From NCBI RefSeq assembly GCF_004363955.1, contig NZ_SNZR01000011.1, positions 248,001 to 312,000 on the forward strand: a stretch of 64,000 nt of DNA, read 5' to 3'. A program made the position numbers and the translations under genes. Source of the DNA: Enterovirga rhinocerotis (GTDB lineage: Bacteria; Pseudomonadota; Alphaproteobacteria; Rhizobiales; Beijerinckiaceae). The notes beneath the pieces were generated by a model. The model was given only the letters and a program-made list of their open reading frames with translations. It did not search any database and was not told where the DNA came from. Positions 24,970 through 34,017 of this stretch are shown piece by piece (within the stretch, counting starts at the first letter, position 1; each line of letters starts with the position of its first letter).

Positions 24970-25698
24970 CTACAGGATGCGGCGGAGGAAATCCTTGGTG
25001 CGGGCGTGCTGCGGGTTCGACAGGACCTCGCCCGCCGCCCCCTGCTCGACGATGATCCCGTGGTCGATGAAGATGACGCGGTCGGCGACCTCGCGCGCGA
25101 AACCCATCTCGTGCGTGACGACGACCATGGTCATGCCCTCGTCGGCGAGGCCCCGCATCACGGCGAGGACCTCGCCGACCAGTTCGGGGTCGAGCGCCGA
25201 GGTCGGCTCGTCGAAGAGGATCGCCTGCGGCTGCATCGCGAGCGCCCGCGCGATGGCGACGCGCTGCTGCTGGCCGCCCGAGAGTTGCCCCGGATAGCTC
25301 TCGGCCTTCTGGCCGAGGCCCACGCGCTCGAGCAGCGCGAGACCCCGCGCCGTCGCGCTCTCCCGGCCTTCGCGCTTCACATGGATCGGACCTTCGATCA
25401 CGTTCTCGAGCGCGGTCCGGTGCGGGAAGAGATTGAAGCGCTGGAACACCATCGACAGGCGCATGCGCACGTCCGCGATCGAGCGCTGGCTCCGGTCGAC
25501 ATGGATGCCGTCCACGGTGATCCGGCCGCCCTGGTAGCTCTCGAGCCCGTTGATGCAGCGCAGGATGGTCGACTTCCCCGAGCCCGAGGGCCCGATGATG
25601 CAGACGACCTCGCCCTTCGCGACCGTGGCGTCGAAGCCCTTGATCACCTCCAGCGTGCCGAAGCTCTTGCGCACCCCGGCGAGTTCGATCAGTGCCAT
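24970..25698 (-). CDS. Polar amino acid ABC transporter ATP-binding protein (GlnQ/HisP type)
   Basis: ATPase of 242 aa with Walker A ([13 protein letters not shown]), the GlnQ-type [11 protein letters not shown], signature [15 protein letters not shown], Walker B ([13 protein letters not shown]) and switch His ([10 protein letters not shown]). Last gene of a four-gene leftward unit: oxidase, binding protein, permease, ATPase. Imports a polar amino acid or a related amine; substrate is not set by sequence. Confidence 0.93.
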   Translation of the reverse strand: MALIELAGVRKSFGTLEVIKGFDATVAKGEVVCIIGPSGSGKSTILRCINGLESYQGGRITVDGIHVDRSQRSIADVRMRLSMVFQRFNLFPHRTALENVIEGPIHVKREGRESATARGLALLERVGLGQKAESYPGQLSGGQQQRVAIARALAMQPQAILFDEPTSALDPELVGEVLAVMRGLADEGMTMVVVTHEMGFAREVADRVIFIDHGIIVEQGAAGEVLSNPQHARTKDFLRRIL

Positions 25699-25784
25699 GG
25701 GGAGGCTTCCGCAAGACTGGCCGTGGCCCAGGCCGCCTCGGCGTGGCTGTGCAAGTCTCCCGCGTGGATCGTGAGCCGGCGCTC

Positions 25785-25807
25785 ACCCTCCCCTGGAGGG
25801 GGAGGGT
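25785..25807. repeat. Short extragenic palindrome, ACCCTCCCC family
   Basis: ACCCTCCCC (25785-25793) and GGGGAGGGT (25799-25807) with a 5-bp spacer, in the 136-bp gap between the permease and ATPase genes. A close copy of the same core occurs at 62212-62230. Confidence 0.7.
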
Positions 25808-25834
25808 TCGGCATGTGGTCGATCCGCACGCGCC

Positions 25835-26488
25835 TCATCCCTTCGCCGCCCGCTTTTCGAGATGGGAGACGAGGAAGATTAGCGGCAGGCTCATGCAGAG
25901 ATAGAGCATGGCGACGAGCGTGAAGACGGTCGTGTTCTGGAACGTCGAGGACGCGATGAGCTTGCCCTGGAGGGAGAGCTCCGCGACGGTGATGGTCGAG
26001 GCCTGCGAGGAATCCTTCAGCATCATCACCATGGTGTTGCCGTAGGGCGGCAGGACGATCCGGAAGGCCTGGGGCAGGATCACCCGCCGCATCGTCAGCC
26101 ACCAGCCCATGCCGATCGACTGGGCGGCCTCGATCTGCCCGCGGTCGATCGCCTCGATCCCGGCCCGGAAATTCTCGGCCTGATAGGCCGAATAGGCGAT
26201 GCCGAGCCCGATGATCGCCGCCTGGAGCGCCGTCAGGGAGATGCCGAAATCGGGCAGCACGAAGTAGATGTAGAAGAGCTGGACGATGATCGGGATGCCC
26301 CGGATCACGTTCACCGCAACCCTCGCGATGCCCGACAGCACCCGGCTGCCCGACACGCGCATCAGCGCCCAGACGAGCCCGAGCACCGTCGAGAGGACGA
26401 AGGAGCCGATCGTCACGAGAACCGTCAGCCAGAGTCCCTGCGCGAGGATCGGCAGGAACTCGGTCGATTGCTTGAGGAAGCTGTCCAT
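25835..26488 (-). CDS. Polar amino acid ABC transporter permease (HisMQ/GlnP type)
   Basis: Inner-membrane permease of 217 aa with about five helices. The family motifs are IRGIPIIVQLFYIYFVLP and the EAA loop QIEAAQSIGMGWWLTMRRVILPQA. It begins MDSFLKQSTEFLPILAQG. It is the only permease in the unit, so it probably works as a homodimer. The 136-bp gap to the ATPase gene is taken up partly by a palindromic repeat. Confidence 0.92.
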   Translation of the reverse strand: MDSFLKQSTEFLPILAQGLWLTVLVTIGSFVLSTVLGLVWALMRVSGSRVLSGIARVAVNVIRGIPIIVQLFYIYFVLPDFGISLTALQAAIIGLGIAYSAYQAENFRAGIEAIDRGQIEAAQSIGMGWWLTMRRVILPQAFRIVLPPYGNTMVMMLKDSSQASTITVAELSLQGKLIASSTFQNTTVFTLVAMLYLCMSLPLIFLVSHLEKRAAKG

Positions 26489-26511
26489 CCGTCAGGCGGC
26501 CGGAAGCCGCC

Positions 26512-27270
26512 TCAATCGCCGAGGCCCCATTTGGCGAGGATCGACTTGAGCGTTCCGTCGGCCTTGAGCTTGGCGAGGGCGGCATTGACCTTCTTGAGGA
26601 GTTCGCCGTCGCTCTTGCGCACGCCGATGCCGACCGAGCCCGTCACCATGGGCTTGTAGCTCTTGACGAGGCGGACGTCTTTGAAGCGGCCCTGCTGGAT
26701 GTTGTAGGCGACGATCGGCGCATCGGCGAAGCCGGCCTTGAGCCGTCCGGAATTCACGTCCCGCATGATGTCGGGGATGGAATCGTAGAGCTTCACCTCG
26801 GAGAAGAGGCCGCTCTTCTGGAGCGGCTCGACGAAGGCGGTTCCGATCTGGGCGCCGACCACCATGCCCTTCAGATCGGGCAGGCCCACATACTCCTTCG
26901 TGTCGGATTTCGGCACGAAGAGCCCGTCGCCATAGGTGTAGATGGGGTCGGAGAAATCGACGACCTGCTTGCGCGCCTCGGTGATGTACATCGCGGCCGC
27001 GATCAGGTCGATCCGGTTGGAGGTCAGCGACGCGATCAGCGTCGAGAACTGCATCGGCTCGATCTTCACCTCGAAGCCGGCTTCCTTCCCGACAGCCTTG
27101 ATGATGTCGACCATGATCCCGTCGATCTGGTTGGTCGCGGTGTCGAGGAAGGTGAAGGGCACGCCGGTCGGCGTCGAGCCGACGCGGAGCGTGGTCTGCG
27201 CCGAGACGCTGGTGGTCCATCCGGCGGCCGCGAGAGCAGCCACAGCCAGAAGTGTCCTGCGCACGATCAT
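26512..27270 (-). CDS. Polar amino acid ABC transporter substrate-binding protein
   Basis: Periplasmic family-3 solute-binding protein of 252 aa. A Sec signal starts MIVRRTLLAVAALAAAG and cuts near VSAQT; PFTFLDTATNQIDGIMVDII, the AAAMYITEARKQVVDFSDP motif and a late GIGVRKSDGELL follow. The ATG at 27270 has GAGGGG upstream; the longer frame to 27312 would put charged residues before the signal. Co-directional with its permease 23 bp downstream. The ligand is unknown but likely matches the oxidase encoded upstream. Confidence 0.92.
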   Translation of the reverse strand: MIVRRTLLAVAALAAAGWTTSVSAQTTLRVGSTPTGVPFTFLDTATNQIDGIMVDIIKAVGKEAGFEVKIEPMQFSTLIASLTSNRIDLIAAAMYITEARKQVVDFSDPIYTYGDGLFVPKSDTKEYVGLPDLKGMVVGAQIGTAFVEPLQKSGLFSEVKLYDSIPDIMRDVNSGRLKAGFADAPIVAYNIQQGRFKDVRLVKSYKPMVTGSVGIGVRKSDGELLKKVNAALAKLKADGTLKSILAKWGLGD

Positions 27271-27369
27271 CGATCCGTTTCCCCTCTTTATCGTCTCGGC
27301 CGGATAAGACATCAGGCCCCGCAGGGTGGCAAGAGAAAGCCTGCCGGACCTGCAAGAGCCGGGCCGCTC

Positions 27370-28656
27370 TCAGCGGCGGCCCCTCCAGGCGTCGATGCGG
27401 TCCATCGTCGTCATCCAGGCGAAGACCGCGGGCATGAACCAGGCGGTGCCGTTGAAGAGGGGCACGGCGGGAGGCGGACGGAAATCGAGGGCCGAGCGCC
27501 CGTCCTCCTGCCCGAGCACCTGCAGCGCCGCCTTCCGGCCGGCCCAGCGGGCCCAGACGACGCCCGAGCCGCAATAGCCGGCCGCGTAGCGCATCCCCTC
27601 CCGCGAGAAGATGCGCGGAATCATGTCCCGGTTCATGGCGACGTGGCCGAACCAGGTATGCGTGATCTCGGTGCCGTCGAGTTCGGGGAAGACGTCGACC
27701 ATGGCGCGGCGCAGATTCTCCGCCGGCCAGCTCGGGTCGCCCGCGATGGTGCCGTCGCGCCCGCCGAACAGGATGCGCGTGCCGTCCGGCGAGGGGCGGT
27801 AATAATAATGGAGGCGCCGCGTCTCGGCGCACATCATCCGGCGCGGCATCAGCGTCGCCATGAGGTTCGGCGAGAGCGGCGCCGTGGCGACGATCCGGCT
27901 GCGGACCGGCACCATCCGCCGGCGCAGCCAGCGGTCGAATCGGTCTCCGTAGCCATTCGTGCCGACGATGAGGTCGCGCGCGGTCACGACGCCGCGAGAG
28001 GTCTCGACGCGGTAGCCGTCGCCCTCCTGCCGGAACGACAGGACGCCGGTCTCGCCATGGACGACGACCCCGGCCGCAAGCGCGACCCTCAGCATGCCGG
28101 CATGGAACTTCGCCGGATGGAGGCCGCCGATATCCATGCGCACGGAGCCGCCGTGGTAGTAATCCGTGCCGAGATAGCCGCGCTGCTCGGACTTCGGCAC
28201 GGCATGGGCCTCGATCCCCGTCTTGGCGAGGCGCTCGGCCTCGCGGGCGAGGCCTTCGTAATCGCCGGCCGCCGATGCGCCGGCAAAGCGACCGACGAGC
28301 GCGAAGTCGCAATCGATCTCCTCCTCGGCGATGAATCGCGCGAGGTCCTCGCGGGCGGTCCGGGCCTCGGCCTCGATGGCGCGGGCGCGTTCCTCGCCGA
28401 AGGTCTTGGCCAATTCGCCGCTGCTCGGCCGGAGATTGCCGCTGGCGATGCCGCCGTTGCGGGTCGAGGCGCCCTCGCCGGGGCGCTGGCGGTCGAAGAC
28501 CTGCACCGACCGCCCGGCCCGGGCCAGCGTGATCGCCGCCGACAACCCCGTATAGCCGGCGCCGACGATGACGACGTCGCAGGTCGGATCGACCGGCTTC
28601 TGGGGCGGCGAGGCGATCGGTGCCGCTTCCCACCAATAGACGTCGTTCGCAGCCAT
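27370..28656 (-). CDS. DAO-family FAD oxidoreductase (PuuB/glycine-oxidase-like)
   Basis: Flavoprotein of 428 aa. VVIVGAGYTGLSAAITLARAG binds FAD, NGGIASGNLRPSSGE follows as in gamma-glutamylputrescine oxidases, and the C-terminal ends with a substrate-side segment (AAGYCGSGVVWARWAG). The reaction should be oxidative deamination of a D-amino acid, sarcosine-like or glutamyl-polyamine substrate. The ATG at 28656 has GGAGGT upstream. It is the first gene of the unit with the amino-acid ABC importer, so the imported compound is probably its substrate. Confidence 0.85.
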   Translation of the reverse strand: MAANDVYWWEAAPIASPPQKPVDPTCDVVIVGAGYTGLSAAITLARAGRSVQVFDRQRPGEGASTRNGGIASGNLRPSSGELAKTFGEERARAIEAEARTAREDLARFIAEEEIDCDFALVGRFAGASAAGDYEGLAREAERLAKTGIEAHAVPKSEQRGYLGTDYYHGGSVRMDIGGLHPAKFHAGMLRVALAAGVVVHGETGVLSFRQEGDGYRVETSRGVVTARDLIVGTNGYGDRFDRWLRRRMVPVRSRIVATAPLSPNLMATLMPRRMMCAETRRLHYYYRPSPDGTRILFGGRDGTIAGDPSWPAENLRRAMVDVFPELDGTEITHTWFGHVAMNRDMIPRIFSREGMRYAAGYCGSGVVWARWAGRKAALQVLGQEDGRSALDFRPPPAVPLFNGTAWFMPAVFAWMTTMDRIDAWRGRR

Positions 28657-28844
28657 CCTGAACCTCCAATCCGACCCGTTGTTCAGAGGCGATGCCGGCT
28701 TGGCAAGGGATTGGTCTTCGATCCGGCGTGCAGCGGCGCACGAAATCACGGCAATCGGCGCTTTACCCTGCCTTAAAGCCGGCCGCTTAGCGTGGCTGGA
28801 GATGAAGCCGGCCGGATCCGCCGGCCCCAGGAGGCACGATCCCG

Positions 28845-30926
28845 ATGGCTGACCGGCGGCGGGCCCGCCGCGACCGACGCGAGCCCAGCTTCGGGCCTTC
28901 GGCGAACGATCTCGCGTTGTCGCGCGAGGATCGTGCCGGGGGCGCGCGCCGTCGGCCGGTGAAATCCGCATCCCGAAAGCGCAAGCGCCGCTCCGGGCGC
29001 TCGTTCCTCGGGCGTCTCGTCTATGGCTGCGTGGTCCTGTGCCTGTGGGGCGGAATCGCGCTCGCCGCGCTCGTCGCCTATCACGCCACCCAGCTTCCCC
29101 CGATCGACCAGCTCTCGGTGCCGAAGCGGCCGCCGAACATCGCGATCGTCGCCGCCGACGGCACCCTCATCGCCAATCGCGGCGAGACCGGCGGGCGCGC
29201 CGTTCCGCTCAAGGAATTGCCGCCCTACCTGCCGCGGGCCTTCATCGCCATCGAGGACCGGCGCTTCCATTCGCATCTCGGCATCGACCCGTTCGGCATC
29301 GCCCGGGCCGTCGTGAACAACCTCACGGGGCGCGGCGGCATGCAGGGCGGCTCGACCCTCACGCAGCAGCTCGCGAAGAACCTCTTCCTCACCCAGGAGC
29401 GCACCGCCTCGCGCAAGATCCAGGAGGCGATCCTCGCGCTCTGGCTGGAGCATCGGTACTCGAAGGACCAGATCCTCGAACTCTATCTGAACCGCGTCTA
29501 TTTCGGCGCCGGCGCCTATGGCGTCGAGGCGGCGGCGCAGCGCTATTTCGGCAAGCCCGCGCGCGGCGTCTCGATCGCCGAGGCGGCGACCCTTGCGGGG
29601 CTCGTCCAGGCGCCGTCGCGCCTCGCGCCGACGCGGAACCCGGACGCGGCGCGCGCCCGCGCGGCCCTCGTCCTCGCCGCCATGGTGGAGGAAGGCTTCA
29701 TCAAGCCCGCCGATCAGCGCGCCGCGCTCGGCGATCCCGCCAAGACCGCCCGCCGCGCCGGGGCGGGCTCCGCGAACTATGCCGCCGATCTCGTCATGGA
29801 CGTGCTCGACGATTTCGTCGGCGAGATCGAGGACGACATCACCGTCGTCACGACCATCCAGCCGGCCCTGCAGAATGCGGCCGAGAAGGCCCTCGTCCAG
29901 GAACTCGACCAGAAGGGCGCGAAGTTCAACGTGGAGCAGGGCGCGCTCGTCGCCATGCGTCCCGACGGGGCGGTGCGGGCGGTCGTCGGCGGCCGGAACT
30001 ACACCGAGAGCCAGTTCAACCGCGCGACGACGGCCAAGCGCCAGCCCGGCTCGTCCTTCAAGCCCTTCGTGTATCTCGCCGCGCTCGAACGCGGGCTGAC
30101 CCCGGACGATGTCCGACAGGACGCGCCGATCTCGATCAGGGGCTGGAGCCCCGAGAACTACACGCGCGACTATCGCGGCCCGGTGACGCTTCGGGACGCG
30201 CTGGCACAATCGCTCAACACGGTCGCCGTCCGGCTCTGTCAGGAGGTCGGGCCGAAGGCCGTCGTCGCGGTCGCCCAGCGGCTCGGGATCGTCTCGTCCC
30301 TGAAGCCCAACGTCTCGATCGCGCTCGGCACGTCGGAGGTCTCGCCGATCGAGATGGTCGGCGCCTTCGCCGCCTTCGCCAATGGCGGCACCGGCGTCAT
30401 CCCCTACGTGATCCTCGAAGTGAAGGGCGCGCGCGGCAAGGTCATCTACCGGCGCAAGGATGGCGGGCTCGGCCGCGTCGTGGCGCCTGCCGTCGCCGGC
30501 ATGATGAACGCGATGATGCGCGAGACGCTGGTCAGCGGCACCGCCCGGAAGGCCGAAATCCCCGGCTGGGAGGCCGCCGGCAAGACCGGCACCAGCCAGG
30601 ATTTCCGGGACGCCTGGTTCGTCGGCTACACCTCGACCCTGGTCGCGGGGATCTGGCTCGGCAACGACGACGGCTCCGCGATGAGGAAGGTGACGGGCGG
30701 AAACCTGCCCGCGGAGATCTGGCATCGCTTCATGACCACCGCGCTGGCGGGGCAGGAGCCGCGGCCCCTGCCGGGCCTCGGCGGCTGGCGCGGGACGCGC
30801 TCGAGCCCCGCTCCGAGCCCGCAGGCCACGACGGCGCCGCCGACCCGGACCGGCTCGGTCCGCCCCCGTCCCGAGGGGCCGGTCGACGGCATCGGCGGCC
30901 TGCTCGAGAAGCTGTTCGGCGGCTGA
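28845..30926 (+). CDS. Class A penicillin-binding protein (PBP1A family)
   Basis: Bifunctional peptidoglycan synthase of 693 aa. A highly basic cytoplasmic tail of about 60 residues is followed by one transmembrane helix (VYGCVVLCLWGGIALAAL). The glycosyltransferase domain has AIEDRRFHSHLGIDP, GGSTLTQQLAKNLFL and KIQEAILALWLE. The transpeptidase has SxxK at Ser403 (SSFK), SxN at Ser456 (SLN) and KTG at 580-582. The tail is Pro/Thr-rich. The catalytic part faces the periplasm. Divergent from the oxidase operon; downstream is a convergent membrane-protein gene. Confidence 0.95.
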   Translation: MADRRRARRDRREPSFGPSANDLALSREDRAGGARRRPVKSASRKRKRRSGRSFLGRLVYGCVVLCLWGGIALAALVAYHATQLPPIDQLSVPKRPPNIAIVAADGTLIANRGETGGRAVPLKELPPYLPRAFIAIEDRRFHSHLGIDPFGIARAVVNNLTGRGGMQGGSTLTQQLAKNLFLTQERTASRKIQEAILALWLEHRYSKDQILELYLNRVYFGAGAYGVEAAAQRYFGKPARGVSIAEAATLAGLVQAPSRLAPTRNPDAARARAALVLAAMVEEGFIKPADQRAALGDPAKTARRAGAGSANYAADLVMDVLDDFVGEIEDDITVVTTIQPALQNAAEKALVQELDQKGAKFNVEQGALVAMRPDGAVRAVVGGRNYTESQFNRATTAKRQPGSSFKPFVYLAALERGLTPDDVRQDAPISIRGWSPENYTRDYRGPVTLRDALAQSLNTVAVRLCQEVGPKAVVAVAQRLGIVSSLKPNVSIALGTSEVSPIEMVGAFAAFANGGTGVIPYVILEVKGARGKVIYRRKDGGLGRVVAPAVAGMMNAMMRETLVSGTARKAEIPGWEAAGKTGTSQDFRDAWFVGYTSTLVAGIWLGNDDGSAMRKVTGGNLPAEIWHRFMTTALAGQEPRPLPGLGGWRGTRSSPAPSPQATTAPPTRTGSVRPRPEGPVDGIGGLLEKLFGG

Positions 30927-30992
30927 GTCCCGCCGGTCCGGCCGGCAGGGCCAAGCCCCGCCGGCGGCCGGCGTCGCGGCAGCTTGCCGACC

Positions 30993-31406
30993 TCACCCGA
31001 GAGACGTGCGGGGCCGCGGGCTCTCGCCGCGAAGGCCGAGGCCCTGGAGCACGGCGAACCCGGCGACCGCGAGCGCCTGGGCGGCGACGAAGACCTGGCC
31101 GAGGAGGGTCGGATGGAGGCCCGGCCACAGCAGCAGGGCCGCGCTGCCCGCGACCCAGAGCGCGTTCACGACCACCACGCTCCGCACCTGGGCGGCCTGC
31201 GCGGACTCGCGCATCCCGAGCCAGGCGGCGAAGGCCGCGAAGGGGAGCAGGACGAGGCCGAGCGGACGCAGCAGCGCCGAGGGCAGGCCGAGAAGCGGCT
31301 CGAGAAAGTTTGCGCCGGCGGCGAGGAGAATGCCGGTCGCGCCGCTCGCGGCGGCGTCGCCGAGAAGGGCGAGGCGGAGGAAGCGGGACATCGGCAGGAC
31401 GGACAT
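30993..31406 (-). CDS. Small four-helix membrane protein, function unknown
   Basis: 137 aa with four predicted membrane helices (ASGATGILLAAGANFL, LGLVLLPFAAFAAWLG, VVVVNALWVAGSAALLL, VFVAAQALAVAGFAVLQG). The start at 31406 has GGAG upstream. It is divergent from the MmyB-like regulator, which likely controls it. I recognise no catalytic motif and cannot name the family. Confidence 0.7.
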   Translation of the reverse strand: MSVLPMSRFLRLALLGDAAASGATGILLAAGANFLEPLLGLPSALLRPLGLVLLPFAAFAAWLGMRESAQAAQVRSVVVVNALWVAGSAALLLWPGLHPTLLGQVFVAAQALAVAGFAVLQGLGLRGESPRPRTSLG

Positions 31407-31513
31407 CGGAGGCTCCAAGTGGGTGAGGGGCCTTCGATGCCGCGTCCGGCGGCGCGATGCGATTAAGCGCGAGGTAATTGGATGCGGCGGTGCGGGAGCG
31501 CTATTCTGCCCGC

Positions 31514-32317
31514 ATGCCGAGCCCTGCCGCTTTCGAACCGAACGCGCCGATCGGCGCCCATCTGCGCGAATGGCGTCGCCGCAGGCGCCTCAGCCAGCTC
31601 GATTTCGCGCTCGATGCCGAAATCTCCCAGAAGCATCTCAGCTTCATCGAGAGCGGGCGGGCCGCGCCGAGCCGGCAGATGGTGCTGCGCCTCGCGGAGG
31701 TGCTGGAGGTGCCGCTGCGCGATCGCAACCGGATGCTCCTCGCGGCCGGCTACGCGCCCGTCTTCTCCGAGAAGCCGCTGTCCGATCCCGAGATGAGGGC
31801 CGCGCGCGAGGCGGTGGAGCGCCTGATCCGGGCGCACGAGCCCTATCCGGCGCTGGCCGTCGACCGGAGCTGGACGATGGTTTCGGCGAATGGGGCGGTC
31901 GCGCCGCTGCTCGGATTGGTGGCAGATCCGGCTCTCCTCGAGCCGCCCGTCAACGTGCTGCGCCTCAGCCTGCATCCCGGCGGGCTCGCGCCCGCGATCG
32001 CCAATCTCGCCGAATGGCGCTCCCATCTCCTGAAGCGGCTCGCGCGGCAGGTGGAGACGAGCGCCGATCCCGCCCTCTCGTCGCTCCTCGCAGAATTGTC
32101 GGCCTATCCGGCGCCGCCAGACGCGCCCCCCGCAGACGAGGGCAGCGGGCGCGTCCTGGTCCCGCTTCAGCTCCGGGTGGGGGAGGGCATCCTGTCCTTC
32201 ATCTCGACGACGACGGTCTTCGGGACCCCCGTCGACGTCACGCTGTCCGAACTCGCCGTGGAAGCGTTCTTCCCGGCCGACGAGGCGACGGCGGCGGCCC
32301 TGCGCCGGTCAGTCTGA
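31514..32317 (+). CDS. XRE-family regulator with MmyB-like ligand domain
   Basis: Transcription regulator of 267 aa. The N-terminal helix-turn-helix is IGAHLREWRRRRRLSQLDFA with ISQKHLSFIESGRAAPSR. The rest is the MmyB-like/PAS-type ligand domain (PYPALAVDRSWTMVSANGAV, VNVLRLSLHPGGLAP, FISTTTVFGTPVDVTLSELA) known to bind fatty-acid-like ligands in Streptomyces MmyB. Such genes often sit beside the gene they regulate; here that would be the divergent four-helix protein. An in-frame TTG at 31478 is possible but weaker. The last 9 bases overlap the end of the convergent rutB-like gene. Confidence 0.88.
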   Translation: MPSPAAFEPNAPIGAHLREWRRRRRLSQLDFALDAEISQKHLSFIESGRAAPSRQMVLRLAEVLEVPLRDRNRMLLAAGYAPVFSEKPLSDPEMRAAREAVERLIRAHEPYPALAVDRSWTMVSANGAVAPLLGLVADPALLEPPVNVLRLSLHPGGLAPAIANLAEWRSHLLKRLARQVETSADPALSSLLAELSAYPAPPDAPPADEGSGRVLVPLQLRVGEGILSFISTTTVFGTPVDVTLSELAVEAFFPADEATAAALRRSV

Positions 32318-33013
32318 GGAGGCCGGAGAGTTCTGCCGCAGCGCGTCGCGCAGGTCCTGGCCTGTCGTGAGCCAGCCGAAGAAGGTCGCGATGTTGTATT
32401 CCGTCGCCTCCTGCTGGCCTGGACCCGCGGCGGAGGTGGCGTCGGTGATCATCACCGGAAAATACTCCCGGTGATGGGCATCGCGCACCGTGCTCTCGAC
32501 GCAGACATTCGTCGCGACCCCGCAGACGAGGACGGTCTCGATCTTACGGGCCGACAGGACCTGATCCAGATTGGTGCCGGCGAAGCCGCTATAGCGGGCC
32601 TTGGGGACGACGATATCGCCGGGAGCCGGCGCGAGTTCGTCGACGATCGCGTGGTCCCAGGTCCCCTTGGTGAGGAGTTGGCCCGCATGTTCCGGATGCG
32701 CGCGCATGAAGCGCAGGGCATTCGACTTGTGCCACATCGGCGAGCCGGCTCCCCCGACGTCGAGGCCCTCGGCATCGAAGCCCATCTGAAGATAGATCAC
32801 GGGAACGCCGACGGCCCGGCACGCATCGGCCGTGCGACGCGTCTCGGCGATGATCGGTGCGCTGCCGCTGACGTCGAAGCCGACGCGGTCGAAATAGCCG
32901 CCCTTCGAGCAATACGCGTTCTGCATGTCGACCACGATCAGCGCGGTTCGCGCGACATCGACGGTGAGCGGCTCGGGGCGGGTCGGGAGGGAGACGAGGC
33001 GGGATGGGGTCAT
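32309..33013 (-). CDS. rutB: Isochorismatase-family ureidoacrylate amidohydrolase, RutB-like
   Basis: Cysteine hydrolase of 234 aa. The triad is Asp29 (LIVVDMQN), Lys138 (KARYSGF) and Cys171 (GVATNVCVEST). Wider likeness to E. coli RutB is high: GGYFDRVGFDVSG, GSPMWHKSNALRFMR, LLTKGTWDHAIVDEL, NIATFFGWLT. RutB hydrolyses (peroxy)ureidoacrylate in pyrimidine catabolism. None of the other rut genes is in the window, so the gene may act in another pathway or with a distant rut cluster. AGGAG lies before the ATG. The symbol is by similarity. Confidence 0.8.
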   Translation of the reverse strand: MTPSRLVSLPTRPEPLTVDVARTALIVVDMQNAYCSKGGYFDRVGFDVSGSAPIIAETRRTADACRAVGVPVIYLQMGFDAEGLDVGGAGSPMWHKSNALRFMRAHPEHAGQLLTKGTWDHAIVDELAPAPGDIVVPKARYSGFAGTNLDQVLSARKIETVLVCGVATNVCVESTVRDAHHREYFPVMITDATSAAGPGQQEATEYNIATFFGWLTTGQDLRDALRQNSPASSD

Positions 33014-33053
33014 GACGATCTCCTAGCAAGAACGCTGCCGGGCGGACGGCGTC

Positions 33054-33566
33054 TCATCCCGCGAAGGGAAAGCGGCGGAGCAGCTCCCAGGGGCCGTCGA
33101 GGTAGCGCCACAGCAAGACGCCCTCCGCCCGCATCTCGAACGGCCGGAAGCCGGCGCGAAGCTCCCTGAGCAGCCCGGCGGCTTCCTGCGGAGAGACCTT
33201 GTTCTGGACGGTGACGTGCGGGGCGAATCGCGCCGAATCCTGCGGCGTCAGCCAATCGCGCCATTCGCGGGCGAGGGCCTGCCGGAGCGCGACGAGCGCA
33301 GGCGAGGAGACGGAGAGGGCGGTGCCGTGTCCGAGCGACGTCCAGCCGGTGGCGGCGAGCGGGAAGGGCTTCTGCGTCTTGCAGATGGCGCCGAGATCGC
33401 GGGTCGCCGCGGTCTTTTCCCGCCCTGGGATCGCATGGAAGAGCGTCAGATGGGCGGGGACGCGGTTGCGCTCGGGCGGGAAGTGCCGGCGCCGCAAGGC
33501 GTCGAGGCCGGCGAAGCTGCTGCCATCGAGCGCCAGGGTAAGGATGAGCGGGGCCGCGTCGCTCAC
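33054..33566 (-). CDS. 2'-5' RNA ligase / 2H phosphoesterase family protein
   Basis: Protein of 170 aa with the two His-x-Thr/Val motifs of the 2H phosphoesterase fold, HLTLFHAIPG and HVTVQNKVS. These hold the two catalytic histidines of LigT/ThpR proteins that act on 2',5' or cyclic phosphodiester RNA ends. GTG start. It is co-directional with the ATP synthase genes, 34 bp after atpC, so it may be transcribed with them. Actual substrate unknown. Confidence 0.8.
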   Translation of the reverse strand: MSDAAPLILTLALDGSSFAGLDALRRRHFPPERNRVPAHLTLFHAIPGREKTAATRDLGAICKTQKPFPLAATGWTSLGHGTALSVSSPALVALRQALAREWRDWLTPQDSARFAPHVTVQNKVSPQEAAGLLRELRAGFRPFEMRAEGVLLWRYLDGPWELLRRFPFAG

Positions 33567-33600
33567 GGCCCGCAGGAGGCGCCGAGCGCGCGAGCGCGGC

Positions 33601-34002
33601 TCAGAACTTCAGGGCCTGCTTCGCTTCTTCGAGCTGGGCGATCGCGGCGTCGGCGGCTTCCCGGACCTTGAAGTCGCTCGAGGCGTCGCGGTGCAATTCC
33701 AGCTCGTTGATCTCCTGATCGATCGTCTGAGGCGTGACCTCCTCGACCGGGGTCGCACGCTCGGCAAGGACCGTGACGGTCTGCTGGTTGATCTCGGCGA
33801 AGCCGCCGCGGATGAGGACGCGGCGGCCCTTGTTCTCGTGATCGGTGATCTGGACGAAGCCGGTCTTCAGCATCGCCATGACGGGCGCGTGTCCCGGCAG
33901 GACCGTCATGTCGCCCTCGGTACCGGGCAGCATCACGGCCTCCACGTCACCGGAGAAGAGGATGCGCTCGGGCGCGACGAGTTCGAACTGCAAGGTGGCC
34001 AT
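33601..34002 (-). CDS. atpC: ATP synthase F1 epsilon subunit
   Basis: 133-aa rotor-stalk subunit. It begins ATLQFELVAPERILFSGDVE, has LPGTEGDMTVLPGHAP and the C-terminal helical pair. It couples gamma rotation and can inhibit ATP hydrolysis. It follows atpD after the extra small membrane gene, an inserted gene not found in the E. coli operon. Confidence 0.96.
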   Translation of the reverse strand: MATLQFELVAPERILFSGDVEAVMLPGTEGDMTVLPGHAPVMAMLKTGFVQITDHENKGRRVLIRGGFAEINQQTVTVLAERATPVEEVTPQTIDQEINELELHRDASSDFKVREAADAAIAQLEEAKQALKF

Positions 34003-34017
34003 GCTGCCCTCAGAGAA

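Noticed and set aside
32309-33013. A complete rut pyrimidine-degradation operon around the RutB-like gene
   Set aside because: Neighbours are a regulator and a 2'-5' RNA ligase; no RutA, C, D, E, F or G is present in the window.
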